The notes: generated by a model not told the origin, from the sequence alone. A stretch of 64,000 nucleotides of DNA from Formicarius rufipectus (GCA_013399695.1 VXAU01000197.1:4738557-4802556), one strand, 5' to 3'. Positions 25,571-39,364 are shown, counted from the first letter of the stretch. A program made the numbers and translations.

Positions 25571-26584
25571 TTCTGGGAAGTCAAGATAAATGGGCTGGTC
25601 CACAAAGCCCTGACTCCTCTTTCCTCTCTGCTTTACACACTGGTATCACTTCTACTGTTCTCTTCCTTCCAGGTAACTCCCACCTGGAGCCCTCTCCCTC
25701 AGCACTGTGATGCTGCAGCCAGAGATCTGGAGCACCTGAAGCTTCCCAAGACCCTGCTGACGACCCCTCAAAGTGCAGTTGCTGGGGAGGTGTCCCCTCC
25801 ATCAGGGGCACACGTGGGGTCGTTCCCAGTGTCCCAAGAGAGCCTGACCCAGCAGCATCTCTGGCTTTTCCCTGCTCGGTACTCAGAAGAGGCGCCCTGG
25901 TTGGTGAAAGGCACAAAATATGCTTTGGCTTTAGAACAAAAATTGTTGCTTTTTCCCCCCCATTTAGCTTCCTAATCACAGCTAGCCAAGCTTGAAAATG
26001 CTGTCGTGCATTATGCAATAATCCACCCAGAGAGGGGGTTTTGCATAAACTGTGTGCTCTAATGGAAAGCATTTGTCCCCCTCAGCCACGGGGCAAAAAA
26101 AAAACCCCAACCCACACAAAACAAACAAAACCTCTGTCCTCCAAGAGAATTTTACCAGCTATTTGTACCATTTCAGTTATACATCTGCTGACAATACTTC
26201 TGACAAAAGCAGAGCAGAAACAGCTCAATTTGCGAAGAGCTGGGTTGTGTGCACCTCTAAAAAGCCATACACTGATTTGCCCCAAATGCCACTAAAAAAA
26301 TAGTAACGGCTGCTTCTCCAACTCAGGGGCTGGGGTCCCTTTTCTAAAGGGGAAAAAAGCCATTATTTGGTTATTAGGTTGGAGAAATCTCTCCCTACAA
26401 GAGCATTGAAATATTATAAAATTAATAAACTGGTCTACTTGGTGCATTTTTAAATTAGATTTCATTTTTTCAGAGAACCTGTATGCAAAGTTGCAGCCTA
26501 ATGCAAATTGAAACAGTAATAAACACTTCAAAAACATGTTTATAATAGAAATGCTAACAAATCCTTACCTATAATGATAATGGC

Positions 26585-26712
26585 TTGCTAGGCAACTCTA
26601 TAATGTAAAATTAATCCTTAACATGTCTTAATTTTTTTTTCCACTGGGTCATTTAATAATGTGATAACTCATTTCTTTCCTCTGCCTTCTCCTCTCACAT
26701 TGCCATGGAGAC
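26585..26712. promoter_or_regulatory. Pair of RFX-type X-box motifs in an AT-rich block
   Basis: TTGCTAGGCAAC at 26585-26596 (its complement GTTGCCTAGCAA nearly equals the RFX consensus GTTGCCNNGGCAAC). A second similar word, TTGCCATGGAGAC, lies at 26700-26712, and CGTTGCCAAC occurs near 26776-26785. RFX factors bind such imperfect palindromes in neural and ciliary genes. Two to three sites within 200 bases in otherwise AT-rich intron are suggestive, but function is inferred. Confidence 0.35.
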
Positions 26713-28033
26713 AATTGTGAATCAGATATAAATAAAAATACTCTAACACTGTGGCACCACATGTTCTTTTGATCCGTTGCCAACATGATTTTAAAATTAC
26801 AGGAATACACAGGAGCTCAATAATTAACAATTCATTTGCTAAGAAATCACTTCTTTTTAGCCAGTCTCCTGGTGATTTGCTAACTCAGGAATGCTCACAA
26901 ACATGAGCAAAGAACTGAAAGTTCTGTTCCTTTCAAATACCTGCCTTCCACTTCAATCAGCAACTCAGAGGCAAACAATTACTGCAGGCCAGAGCCCGAG
27001 AGTCAGCACTGCCTTTCCTTTTCTAGTCTCACCAGTCTCACTGTGATTTCTGGTGGGAATAAATTTTAAGGTAATTTTTAATTGTTTGAGCTCAAGATTT
27101 ACCTACAAAGAAAAACAGAAGCATGCAGTGAACAAGTCTATTGCTGGCCTCTATTATCCAAAGTGTCAAAATGAGGGCACGGATCCCTGCTTCTGTCTGA
27201 GTTGGTTAAGTACATACAGCAGTAGAAAGATTGAGATTAATTATGCATTAATGATCTTGACACCCCTTAATTGCTACCCGCTGATAGAGGCCACAATCCC
27301 TGATATTATCAGGAATTCTGATGCAAAACTCTCCTCCCGTGACAATACCACGGTGAATTTGCACAGGGGCAGGGCTGCTCCAGGACCTTTACAACCCAGA
27401 GGATGCCAAATTGAGTGTTTGCTGAGCAGCACGAGCACCTCCAGCACTCCCAGCCACACCTGGTCCCTGTCACTCTACACACCTGCAACAACTCTGAAAT
27501 TTTTATTTACAGTTACACAAACCCCTCAGTTAAGCAGCATTATGACACCCTTTACATGGCATTCTGTCCAGCCTCACTAGGCAACTACCAGCCCAGCATC
27601 CTAAGAGGAGATATGATTCTCTGCACAGCATTTTCCATCCTCTGCTGCCTTAGAAGTTGAAGGGCCAGCATGGGCCGACCAAGTTATTAATCACTGCCAT
27701 GTCTCTTCCATTAAAACACATAAACTACAACTCTACAAATACCTCTGTGCATCACAGGGAAGCCTCACACATTTGAGGTCTTGTAAAAAAGCCCCCAGCT
27801 CTAATAACTGTTCCGTCCAAAAGGAGTCAAAGTGATTTAAGAGCTCAACTCTGACTCTCAAGAGCAACATAAGCACCTCGAGAGTTTAAATAAAAGTGAG
27901 GACTCGATGGCTCAGAGCTTGCCTTCCCAATATAATTCCCTCTGTGATGGCTAATCATAGTTAGTGATACAGCAGGTGCAGCTTGATATCAGCCCCATCC
28001 TTTTGGTGGCTTACAATGATCTGCTTCTGGGGC

Positions 28034-28101
28034 AGGATAGAGGAAGAAATGAAAGGAAAAAGTAAAAGGGGGAAAAAAAAAAAAGGAAAGAGGAAAAAAG
28101 G
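28034..28101 (+). repeat. Polypurine tract
   Basis: About 68 bases of almost only A and G, interrupted by three T residues, with a 12-base A run near 28073-28084. Could form triplex or be a length-variable low-complexity tract. Confidence 0.85.
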
Positions 28102-31100
28102 TCACTCTTTCCCATGACAGCTGCTTAGAGCTGGTCCATGGGGACATAACACATGTCGACCAGCCCCACCAGCTGTCTGCAGATGGAGAGCATCAACAGC
28201 AGCTGCTCCAGCTCCCTCTCCTCCTCTGCAGTAACTCACAGGTGGACACATCCATGGCCAGTGCCTTCAGAAATGGGACATCAGTGCACCTGAGGCATTT
28301 ACCCTTTCTCTGTCAGCACGTACAGGGCAATGGCATTCAAACCCTGCTTCTAATCCAAGCCCTGAATAAATACAATAGATAATAATTGGATAAAACCTGG
28401 TAGGGAACCGGTGGCTGGCAACCAGTATGGAAGTGTAAACACAGAGCAAGGATTTTGTATAAGGTGAGCTCATTTTTTATGCCTCCCTGCTACTCAATCC
28501 TGGCATTTTATCAAGCAAAGTGAGTTGGTGTATTAGCGAGGGACACAAAAAACCCAAAATGCAGGAAAACTGCATGGTGTTCAGTCCTGAGCAGTGGGTA
28601 ACACGAGGCACATCACCACAAGGCAGGTGAGCAGGAACACAGTGACCTCCTGCCCATGGACACACTACCTTGGGGTTCCCAGGAAATGCCAAACAGCCAT
28701 GGCAGGTGCAGGAGAAGGAAACTCAGTGGAGAAGGCAAAAAGCAGGCACAGAGGGGGCTCTTCTTCACTTTTTGCACAATTTGACCTAAATTACGTGCTC
28801 ACTCTAAGCAGCCAGGAGTGGATTGGGGAAAATAAGTTCCTACAGGGCTTTAGTCTTCTGCAGAGCTTCACTGCAGGAAGGCTGCATGACTTCCATATCT
28901 CTTAATGGGCAGCTTTTTGCCTACTGCCTATGTCCAATTTCTGCCTTCGATCTGGCTCAGTAGCCTAAAAATAAAGTCAAAATATAAACATCAACATCCA
29001 TATCACAGAGTCAAGGCAGGAGGGAAGTTTTAGTTGAGGGCTTAATGCACAGAATAACTTTGACATTTTGCTGTACTCACTGAAAAACTCTTCAACATCT
29101 ACAGCTTGACTAAGACATTTGAAAATACAGACAAGCTTCCAATCAATACACAGCCTATCCTTGGAAGGAAAGCAAGGCATAACAATGCCACACTGTATAT
29201 CCACTATCCCAGTAGGCTAAATCAATGATTCATGATTTTTCCAAATGCCAGGCTGCACCAAACCCTTCCTCCTCACTGGTGCACAGGACTCTCCATCAGC
29301 CTGGAAATATTTCCTTAGCAAAATGAACCAGTCTAGTGACCTGACTTCAGCTGTGGTGTTTGCCACAAAATTTCAGAGTTAATCCCAGTTTCAAGAGCAG
29401 GGACTCAGAAAAAATGCACCACCCTGAAAATGTTCCTACTGATGGGCAAGGCTGGCATTGCTTGGCCTGAAATCCCATCAGCTTCAACTGAAAAAGAGAA
29501 AACCTAATGGAGAAATGTACTGAGGACTTTTGGGAGACAGGAGAAGGAAGAAGCCTCAGTCATCAGAGATGGAGGTGCTGGAATGAAAGTTAAGTCAATG
29601 AGGTAAGACAGATGTGCACACAAGCCTCCCATCATCCAAACCACCTCTTCTCCCATTATTCCTTGTCTCTACAGTTTGCTTTGAAAATGGTTGCACAGAA
29701 TGGAGTTCCAGCTGGGGAGCTGCCATGCATGGATGCAACTGCAGGAAAGGAAGGGAGAGATCATGGGACATTCCATCCCGGAGCCACCGGGTCACCACAG
29801 GGAAACTCAAAGGACAGCAGGGACAACTGAGGGTGGAACTAACACAGACCCAGAGCCATACAGAGCACAAGGCTTCCCTTGGCAGGAAAGCTTCAACTGT
29901 GGAGCTGGCTTGACATGCCCCAACAAAGCAATGTGGAGGGAGGGTTGGTGGCATCCCCCGGCCCTGCTGCCCACCCCAGCTATTGCCACACTGCCCGTGG
30001 GGCTCCTGCCTGGCACGGGAAGGCAGAAGCCTCGTGGAGGCCCAACCAGCTGGGCTGCCCTTGGCCACGCAGCGGAGGGAAGGCAGCTGGAGCTGTCAGC
30101 TGCAGGTGTCACCTCCGTGTGGCTCGGAGGTAGCCAGGCAGGACTGAGGATGGCAGCCTGACTTTGCACACGCTACCCCTGCATTACGAGTGGAGACCTG
30201 ACACACAAACACGGACGAAACACCCACCAAAATCCAAAGCCCAGCCCCTGCGCTGAACTTACCACCCGTCCCTCGATCACAGCCTAGTGACTCAAAACAC
30301 GAGACTATCTCCCTGCTCCCCTCCACCAAAGCACCTCAGTAACCACTTCACATTCTAAAGGGAGCAGCAAAGCCTAGACAACAATTAAATCGTGCTCCAG
30401 TGAGATCCCATCCTTGTGATGGATGCGCTGCGATGTCCCGTGTGCTCCCTCTGTGGGGCTCTGCCTCCCCTCGGCAGCTGCTGCAGGTTGGAACACACAA
30501 GTTGTCACCTTCGTTAAGATTTTGTTGCCTGTGTTCGCTCACTACGGCTCTCCGTATTTATTAGCAGTTTGATAACAAAGAGAAGCGATTGTGAAACTGG
30601 CCTCAAGCTCTGCTCGCTGAACTGTGAATTAACTGTAAATATAATTAGAGCAGTACCTCACACTCGGGACTGGGAGGAACAGGAGGTCTGCCCCAGAGCT
30701 GTAACTACGGCACTACGCAAGTCCAGGGCTGACAAAAATAGCAACCCCAGCTAAAAGAGCAGAATTAATTACATCAACTGTTAAAACGAGCTACACAGAG
30801 TGGTTTTTCCTCTACTTCAAAATAAAGAGAAAATTCCTTCCCACAGTGTTTGAGGAACGAGCGAGTGATTGAGCACCCGCAGTCCCCTCCCCTGCATTAC
30901 TGATTTCCAGGAGGTCTGATCCCATGAAGCACTGCTCAGTCACAGAGAAAAATTAAGCCAAAATTCTCCAAGACAGACAACCAAACTGATTTTCAAAAGT
31001 ACCCATCTGCACCCCTTTAGGAAGGGGCAGCCTTCTGGGAAGATGATGAACACAGCCATGTGAGCGCTCCCAGGCAGCTCCTCCCCAACAAGGAGAATGG

Positions 31101-31535
31101 TGCTCTGGAAGCACAAGCAATAAAGGATGAGCAGGGCTGCAAGGGAAGGGCAAAGAGAGGTGTGAGCTGTGACAGCTGAAAACCCAAGATATTTTCAGGA
31201 AAGGATGGACTGTCCACCCTGTTGGACTGGGGGAGCCTCGGCAGGCAGGAGGGAAGGTGATAATGGGTCAGCAAGGACCACAGGGAGCAGAACTAGCTTG
31301 ATTTGAGTAAAATAGAGATCAGATGGAGTAATCCCAAAGGGGGATCTGTGAGGAAAACTGCAGGATCAGCCACAGGTTACAGTTTGGAAGATTTAGTTTC
31401 ATGGTCAGGAAGGTTTTCCCTCAGAGAGAGCACAGGAAGGGATGAATTGCCATTCCATGGGAAGGGGCTTTGGGGCTCATCTCAGCAAAACCACTGCTCA
31501 TGTGGGCAACTGTCCTCCAAGCAGGAGTCTGGAAA

Positions 31536-31575
31536 CCTCCAGAAGATCCTTCCAACCAACATTTCTACAGTGCCA
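31536..31575 (+). mobile_element. CR1-type LINE 3' tail remnant
   Basis: CCTCCAGAAGATCCTTCC at 31536-31553, followed by AACCAACATTTCTAC, matches the layout of the avian CR1 terminus (ACCTCCAGAGGTCCCTTCC followed by AACC and then ATTCTATG-type repeats). Upstream similarity fades quickly, so the element is short or very old. The 223-codon plus-strand frame overlapping it is a chance ORF. Confidence 0.5.
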
Positions 31576-32423
31576 CGAGGTATCACCTGTGTGAGATTAC
31601 ATGAGATGCATCTGGTAGGGGCAGGGTGCAGGAAAACACAGGCCATGAAGAGGAAAAGCGAATCCCAGAGGATGAGATGTCCCTCCACCAAAACATCTTT
31701 TCTACAAGAACAGTCTGACCTTTTGCAGGGCAACAAGCTGAGACCCACAGCAAGGGGGAAGTGCTCAGCCAGCACGTGCATCCTTTCCCACTCCAGCCAA
31801 GGACAAAGGCTCCGTGGGCACAGAGATGTTCCCATGAGCCAGCTGCACCCTCCAGCTCCCCCACCCCATGGCAGAGCCATTTCCAGCTCCCAAGGCCACT
31901 CCAGCAGCGGGGAAAACCTTTGGGTTGTGCCACAAAAGCAGGACACTGCATCCATCCACACGTTTCTGACCTAAATCCGTGACCTCAGAGGAAGGCAACA
32001 GGCCACAAAGCAAACAAAAAGCCTTGTAACATAATGTGTTGCCTTCTTCCAGAAACAAGCAAGATTTATGCGTTCCTGGGGCCATTAACAAGAGCCATTT
32101 GTCTTTATTTCTGCATGCAACTAATGGAGACACCAGCAACATTGATGAGCCTCGTGGGATTAATTAATAAAGCTGTTTTCAAGGGGGTATCTGTGGCCTT
32201 GGTTTCTCTCACACAAAAGGAAACATCAAGCCTTTGGCAAAGCATGGGATGAAATTTCATTTAAGAGAGCAATGGCCCATGTGAGTGCAATTATTACCCG
32301 GCCTAGCAAAAAATTACCAGTGTCCAAAAGGTTGACGACTTTCTCAAGTTTTCTTTAATTACTCCATTTTACAGTCATTAAAGCAGCATGGCAAATCAAA
32401 TCCAAGAAGGCCATAAAAGAATT

Positions 32424-32439
32424 AAAAAAAAAAAAAAAA
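32424..32439. repeat. Poly-A run (A16)
   Basis: Sixteen consecutive A. I looked for a retroposed gene ending here; there is no polyadenylation signal or coding similarity in the preceding sequence, so it is called only a homopolymer. Confidence 0.9.
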
Positions 32440-33329
32440 GCCAGTGGATCCATATGTCTCCATACACTGATGGCCAGAACTGAGGTGGTTCTTTCAGATA
32501 CCCATTTTAAATCAGTCTGGAGGAATCTGGAATTCAGGTCTCTCCTCTTTCCCAGGGGAATCACACACAAATGAGAATAAAGGAAAAAATGCTAAAAAAC
32601 TCTCATGCTCCCACAATAAATCAAAGGGTCAGCAGAGCTTAGCACCCTGTAGTCCCATGTTTTCCATAGGTTCATCTTCTGTTGAGACACCATGCTGGGA
32701 CACAGAATAGCCAAAGGAAGGGTGGAAGGTCAGCACTGACCGGAAATACTGGAGACAGTTTAAACTTTGTAAATATGAGCTTTCACCAAGACAACACAAA
32801 CAGAAATGAGTCATTAACTTAATTCATTTTATGAAAAAGTTGAATAAAGGTTAATAGAAAATCAGTCATCTTTCCTTAGGTTTTTTTTTTCCTTAACCGT
32901 CCTACATAACTTAATTAAAAACGTGCTGTAGAGTTCCAGAGGATGATTAAAAATAACCTCTTAAAATAACCCCTTTTCTATTAAACTCCTTAGGTTTGTA
33001 CAGGAATTCCTATAGAACCTTATTAAATTTCTGTTTACCTCTGCTACATTTAATTTCTATTCTACACATCTTTTCCATAAGTCCAAAGGGATTTCAGGAT
33101 GGTGGTGGCTTATTAAATAAATATCCCTCCCCATAGCTGGCAGTCCAAACTTTAGATTAGTGCAAGAGAACATCGACAGAACATCCACAGTGTAAAAACT
33201 CTTTCAAAACCAATATTATTAGATTTGCTTTTCTGAATGGAAGACAGTTGAAAGGAACTTTTTTACTTATCACTACCGTAATTTAGCAGAACAAGACAGG
33301 AATAATGTTGATAAGTCTGCTGTTGATTC

Positions 33330-33411
33330 GGGTTTTTTGGGTTTTGTGTGAGGGTTTTTTGTGGGTTTATTTTGTGGTTTGTTTTTTTTGTGTGTTTTTT
33401 TTTTTTTTTTT
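33330..33411 (+). repeat. G/T-rich low-complexity tract with possible G-quadruplex
   Basis: A strand-asymmetric stretch built of T runs and GGG triplets, ending in T17 (33,395-33,411). Four GGG runs lie at 33330-33332, 33339-33341, 33352-33354 and 33363-33365, with loops of 6, 10 and 8 bases. That meets a relaxed but not strict quadruplex definition. In gene orientation this is the template-complement, so the RNA would be C/A-rich. Confidence 0.85.
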
Positions 33412-33510
33412 AATTCTTGGCATTTTAATTTCACAGTGGTGCATGCAAGAACACAACCCACAGCAACTCAGTCAGTCTCTCTGCAGGTTTGCAAAAAAAA
33501 CCGGTATCCA

Positions 33511-33522
33511 CCCCCCCCCCCC
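33511..33522 (+). repeat. Poly-C run (C12)
   Basis: Twelve consecutive C, 100 bases past the G/T tract, with a short A8 run shortly before it. Prone to sequencing length error. Confidence 0.9.
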
Positions 33523-36500
33523 TCCCAGTTTTCTTATGTTGCTGTGGAGCTACAGGACAGAACTCTGTAGCATTCATTAAAACAGAATGAGATTGCCTTA
33601 AAACAAGTAGGATATATTAAAAAAACCCAAAAAAGTCCAGAGCTTTGCAGGCATATGAAACCTATTCAAAATCGCAGAACAGCTCTAATGCACTTACCCA
33701 AGCACTTACCTCTTACTGTCAGCCTCCTTGGACATTTGACCCAGCTAAATTCATTCAGCTGTTTCTGTGTTTGGTTCATCCACACTGAATTTGTGACTAA
33801 ATCTAGACAAGTCAGAAGCTCAGAAAGGCTTGTGCACGTTGCACAATTATTTTTCTTTTTAACTTCAACTTTTAAGGAGCAAACAACCAGCAAACCTCAC
33901 GGCCAGAACCCACCTTGCTGCACATCCAATGATGCAACAGCAAGGAATGGTCAAATATTGTAAGTTTAGCTTCACCAAACCAGGTTTGCTGCAGCCCTGC
34001 AGACTTTAATGGGATTTAGGTGCTTAGGACCTTATTTTTCCCTCCCCATGTTGCTGCCTTTCATCCCATGGGAACACATCAGCCCTTCCCAGGGAAGATG
34101 GGAGGTGAACAGTCACCTGTAAAACACCCAAGCACACATGCTCATGTGGGATGGGAGGCACACCTGGCACATGTCCTCACCACCAAGGCCTCAGAAAGAG
34201 CTCCTCCAGGAGCACTGCCAAGGTCTTTCCTGGCCCACGGCCACCTGTACCACAGCACAAGATTGATGCACGGGCAGAATGTGCCGTTTTGAAAATAATT
34301 GCACAAGAAAAATCTTCTTTAATATCATGCAGCCAATCCTAAGGGGAACAATTAGAGGAGATAAAAAGAGCAGACAGGGGAAAAAAAGAAAGATATTTAT
34401 ACAGTTTCTACATTTCATTAGGAAAGCCTGTGGATTTGACAGTCACCTTGAGCAGCATTAAGAGGAGAAAGCAGGAGCCAGTAAACATTCAGGAGCTGTA
34501 ACGCTGCAGCTCTGCCCTCAGGTAACCGTGCTGCCATTAAAGGCCAGATCTAATAAGAGCCCATTGTGGGTTCCAAGCCAGAAAAGCCTTCAATAATCAA
34601 TTCAACTGAGCTAAGACTGATTCCATGTACATGGGCCCCTCATCAGTTTCCCAAGATCAGTATGAATCAATGCTTCATGGTCAGGCACGTATCCATCATC
34701 TCTAAAGGTTGGGATCGAACACCAGCGCTCTGAGCACACAACACGAGCCATCCCTCATTTTTCTTCGCAGCGCTAAGAAAAGGTTTGACTAAACTATTTT
34801 GTTCCCCAAAAATGGCATGGAATGAGAACCAAAAAGGAACCTTTTTGTTTAGAAGGAACACCAAATTACATGAAAGGGGCCTGTGTTCTTTAAGACCCAG
34901 AACAAAAATCCCAGCTATGATTCATGTGCAAAGGACCTTAGAGCAGCTGTCTAACTGTCATGGACTCAGTTCCCTCATGGTTTTATTGCCACTGAACCTT
35001 CCCTAGCTTTCCATCCCAACATCAGATTTTCTTTTCTGAACAGAACAGAATAATTCCTAATTTGAATTCCAGTGCACAACAGAAACAGACTGTAAAATCT
35101 TAAAAAGAAGCCAGTTCCCTCTAGCAGAATTGAAGATATATTAGGCTTCAGGACTGCATAGAGCAGAACATAAAATTAAAATAACAGACATCATAGAGTT
35201 TGATAGCATCTTCCAATCTCAAAGATCTCAAAATACCTTACTAACTGCAACAGCCATTGCGCTGTTAGAGAAGTGCACATCTCCAAAGTAAATCATATAT
35301 TCAAGAGAGGAGTTTAAAAGTCTTTATGTAAATGGAAAGTACTTTGTTGATCCACGAAAAGCTCACAGCTCTGGGAGGGAGCACAGCAGCACTACACAAG
35401 GGTCATAACATTCACCATAGGTGTGCCTGTTACTCCAGCTCAGTTTAGACAGCAAGAGTAAATTAGCATTTACTCTCTCACCAGCAGAGAAAGATCATCC
35501 TACAAATGCATTTTCATCAGCTGTATGTAATTCAGAATCCTCACTTTCTTTGCTCTCCCCAGTACTTAATGCCTAAAGAACAGATTCTGTGGTTAAAAAT
35601 TGGTATTGCTATAAAGCAGTGTAATAATAATATCCTTTTTCAAGCCAACTCCCACAGGCTCCTCACTAGATGGTTTAATCAAAAATTATAGTTAACAGTT
35701 TGCCTCAGTGTTTTCATTAGTGGCTACTTTTTCTTTCCTTCTTTTTTTAAGTTTTAGTTTCTACAGAGATAAAAAGAAAGCAAGCATAATCTTTTCTAAA
35801 AAGTTTCTGAAGTTCCCAGTTCAGGGTTGTTGTTTCAAAGCAGTCCAATAGACTTTTTTCTTTTTTTAAGTCTTATTTCTTTTTTTATGATGTGCTTTTT
35901 AAGAATAAGCTTGGTTTATCCTTTATCCTCTCTCTGCAGACACAGGAGAGTCAGATCTATACTCAATATCCAACCTTCACAAAGGGAAACTCATTTTAAC
36001 AATTTTTATTTTTTGTTAATGCAAAACCTAGAATTCAATTTTTAGCTCTCTCAAATACCTTCCGATGCTGATAAACAGGAACATAATCCAAGCAAAGCAA
36101 GTGTCTCAAATCCTCACAGCTAAATTCCAATTTCTGTGCAAATTTCCAGTGTTGCCCTCCAGTTCCAAGAGTTACACGTTGCACAAGTAGATAGTAAAGG
36201 CAGTGGCCCGATTTGTTCTGCCAAGATTGTAACATGCCATAAAATCTTGCAGAGGAAAAGCTCAAAATGAGCCATTCCAGCACCTCCAGAATCAATGGAA
36301 AAAAACACCCGACTCCCCCGAGCCACCGAGGTCTCCAAACTCTGACATTTCATTATGAGAGCTTGTTTTCCAAGTCATTAATTTGTCAGCATTTCTACAC
36401 TAGTTCATAACTCCAGAAGAGCAGCAAACTAAAGCATCTTGAAATGAAATGCCCAAAGACTTCCCATCCAGTGCAACTCACAGAAAACAGCTGGTTTTGC

Positions 36501-39364
36501 CCAAATATCCAGCCCAGCACGGCCGTGCCCTCGAGCTCAGAACAAAAGCCAGAGGTTGGGCACACTCTGCTTTTCCCTCTCAGTTCTGAGCACCCCCCTC
36601 TTTATCCCAAAATGGGAGAAGACTTCAATAGGGGGAAATATCCTGCAAAAAAACTCTGGTTGAAGTCAGGGACGTAGAGCACCTGAGCATCCATGAAGAT
36701 GTTGCAGAGATCCACTGGTAGCAAAGCAAAGAAAATCAGCATCCTACAGGGCGACCTTGACTCCCAAAGAGTTAGGCAAAGTTAGACAAGCTTTTGAAGA
36801 TCCAGTCCTTATGCACTCACTCCAAGAGATGCCAACAGCTAACTCTGCCAGATCTGAGTACAGGGAAAGAAGACTTCCCTGAGCAGAGTCTGTCAGACTT
36901 ATTTTCTCTGGCTCCCATAAAACTTTGCACCACAAAATCCAATCTTTTATATACATTTTTTTTAAAGTAAGCTAATTCTTAAAGTTCCCAAAATAGCCAC
37001 TAATCCCTAACCAATCCCAGAAAACAATCTACCCAATGTTCATTTGCACTGGAGAGACACAGTTCTGCATTTCTCCTTGACTCAAACTCCTGCTCACTGT
37101 CATGGGAATAAATTGGGCAACTTGAGAAATACACAGGTGGCAGAGCAGAGCCATGTGCAACCAGAGGAATCCAAGTCAGGCTGGACACCCAATGTGGATA
37201 AACCCTTCCTGTGGCAAAAGCACCAACTTCGTTACTTAACACTGCCCTTGTGAGTGGCATCACAAAATAACCAGGATATATAAAATATATCCAGTTGCCA
37301 CCTCCTGCCAGGAGGGGATGGCTCATGGTGGTACAGAGGACTGGGTTGGCACACTGTCATCACACTGAGGGCATTTCCTACATGAGCACAAATAAATACC
37401 TAACTGGAATTTCTTACCTTTCCATGGAATTTTGCTTTTGGTATGCCCTTTGCCATTCACATGCTGTAACTACTTTCCATTCAGTTCAGTACAGCACTCT
37501 AAATACAACCGGAACCTTCAAAACCATCATTGTGACACCAAAGCAACCCAGTGCGGAACAGTCTTGACACCACTGCCTAAGACAGCTCTGAACTGTCCAG
37601 CTGACATGGTAATTCCCTCTGCCAGGAGAGGGGCACTATCTCCATGGGAAGAAAAATTGATGAGAGTCAGCATTTGAAACCCTTCAGCTTCATTCAGACC
37701 CCGTAGCCACTGAGATAAATCCCTACTCTAAGATAACTCTACCTACCCCCAATCCTAAAATAAATCCACCTTAGCAAGCCCCCATCCCTCCATCCAGGGC
37801 CTGGCACCACACATTGATCCAAGGAGGAAACACTGGATCACTTTTTCCTGAAACACAGTATTAAAACCACCAGAGCTGGCAATTTGGAGCATCTTTCAAA
37901 AGACTGACCCAAAGCAGGACAAAACTTGAGATTTCCAGGTCATCCATTTCATACATACCCTGCAAGATAAAGACTGAAGCATGTACCACCTCAGAGATGT
38001 TTTTTCTGGATACAGAGGAGCTAAATGCAATTGCAACATGCCACAACAGCTGCTAGTTGTCAGCTGAAATAAGAGTGAAAATGCTGATTGTGCTCCTGCA
38101 GCCAGGACCACAACTTGCACCCTAAAGCAGGACACAGCCCTCAAAGGTAATCCCTGCGAGCGGTACAGAAACACCACCCTCGTGATGGCACAAGGAAACT
38201 CAGCAAACTACTTCTAAGGACTTTATGGCCTCAGGAATACCAGAAGGAACAAGGAAACAAAGAAATACACCTCGTTTCACCTGCACATACTACACGTGCT
38301 CCAATATACCACACATTTGTCACATTGCCGTGTGCATGTTATTATCTAGGGATACATCAGGAACTGCTACCAAGGTAACAAGGAGAGTAATATACAGCAA
38401 CCAGGGGAAAAACACCACCAGGAAGACAATGCATTTCCTCAGGTTATGTTTTCACTCCCCCTCTTACAGCCTCTTTGGTTATTAACATAGCAAATATTGG
38501 ATTTGTATAATTTGACATCTTTTGCATTTTTTGAGAATTAAGATCCAAGTTTTTAATAGCTCTGCTAAGACAAAAAAAATCTCATTAAGGACTGAAGACA
38601 AAGTGCTCTGAGATTTCTCACACAAGGGACTCTCCAGAGGAGGCATATTTGTGTGAGTCAACAGCATATGTCACTCTCAGAAAATAATGCATTTGAATGA
38701 GACCTTTTCTCTGCTAGTTGTACTTAATGAACAAACAGAACAAATCCTCAGCACTTGCTTTCAAAAGGGTGCACGGCAAGGCACAAGTTAAGTTGGTTTC
38801 CAAACTTCACCATGACAGGCAAAGAATTTTCTGATTCCAGTACAGATCTTGGGGGAATGGCAGCAGAGGGAATAGAAAAGCATTTATTTCCTTTTTTATG
38901 ATAAGACGACAATTCAGAAGCCTAGAAAATCCTTAAAAAGAAGTCTCTAGTGGATGGATGCAAACAGAAATGAGCCCAGGCACCTCTGCTGCTGTTTTGC
39001 CAATCACATTTATACACCTGGCCCAGATCAGCAAAAGGGAAATTGAGCTCTTTCAGGGGGCCAAGATGGACTCTCAGTTTCAGGTCTTGACAGTTTTCAC
39101 TTGCCAATTGTTTTACAATAAATATGGATGTTTAGAGAAGCATTTCCATTTTCATTTAGTGTATGAGAATGGCCTTTCTGGATATAGCTGTCTCACAAAA
39201 GAAGCAACTGCTTGATCATGCTCCCAGCTCATCCAGAGGGGAAAAAAAAAGGCTGAGGACTGTTAAGACTTGCCAGGGGGGCACTTGGGAAGGACTGCTG
39301 CTTCCTCTGCCTCTCATAGCTGTGCGCATCGAGTCAGGTCCCCCAGCTTCCATGGCAGCCCTGG

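Larger units (their letters stand above)
25600..31500. other. Intron segment, no gene seen
   Basis: Contains the AT-rich block 26,400-27,060 with RFX-like motifs (annotated separately), a polypurine tract at 28,034-28,101, and a mildly CpG-enriched patch at about 30,000-30,320. The block 30,480-30,640 retains several CpGs in AT-rich surroundings and has GATAACAAAGAG, combining GATA- and SOX/TCF-like words, so it is a candidate enhancer. Open frames here look random. Confidence 0.45.

Noticed and set aside
25298..25975. 225-codon plus-strand frame
   Set aside because: It runs antisense across the decayed CR1 fragment and into plain intron; no domain of its own.
31303..31974. 223-codon plus-strand frame, with a 159-codon minus-strand frame inside it
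   Set aside because: Both strands are open in a GC-richer patch next to a CR1 tail; no recognisable protein, so chance.
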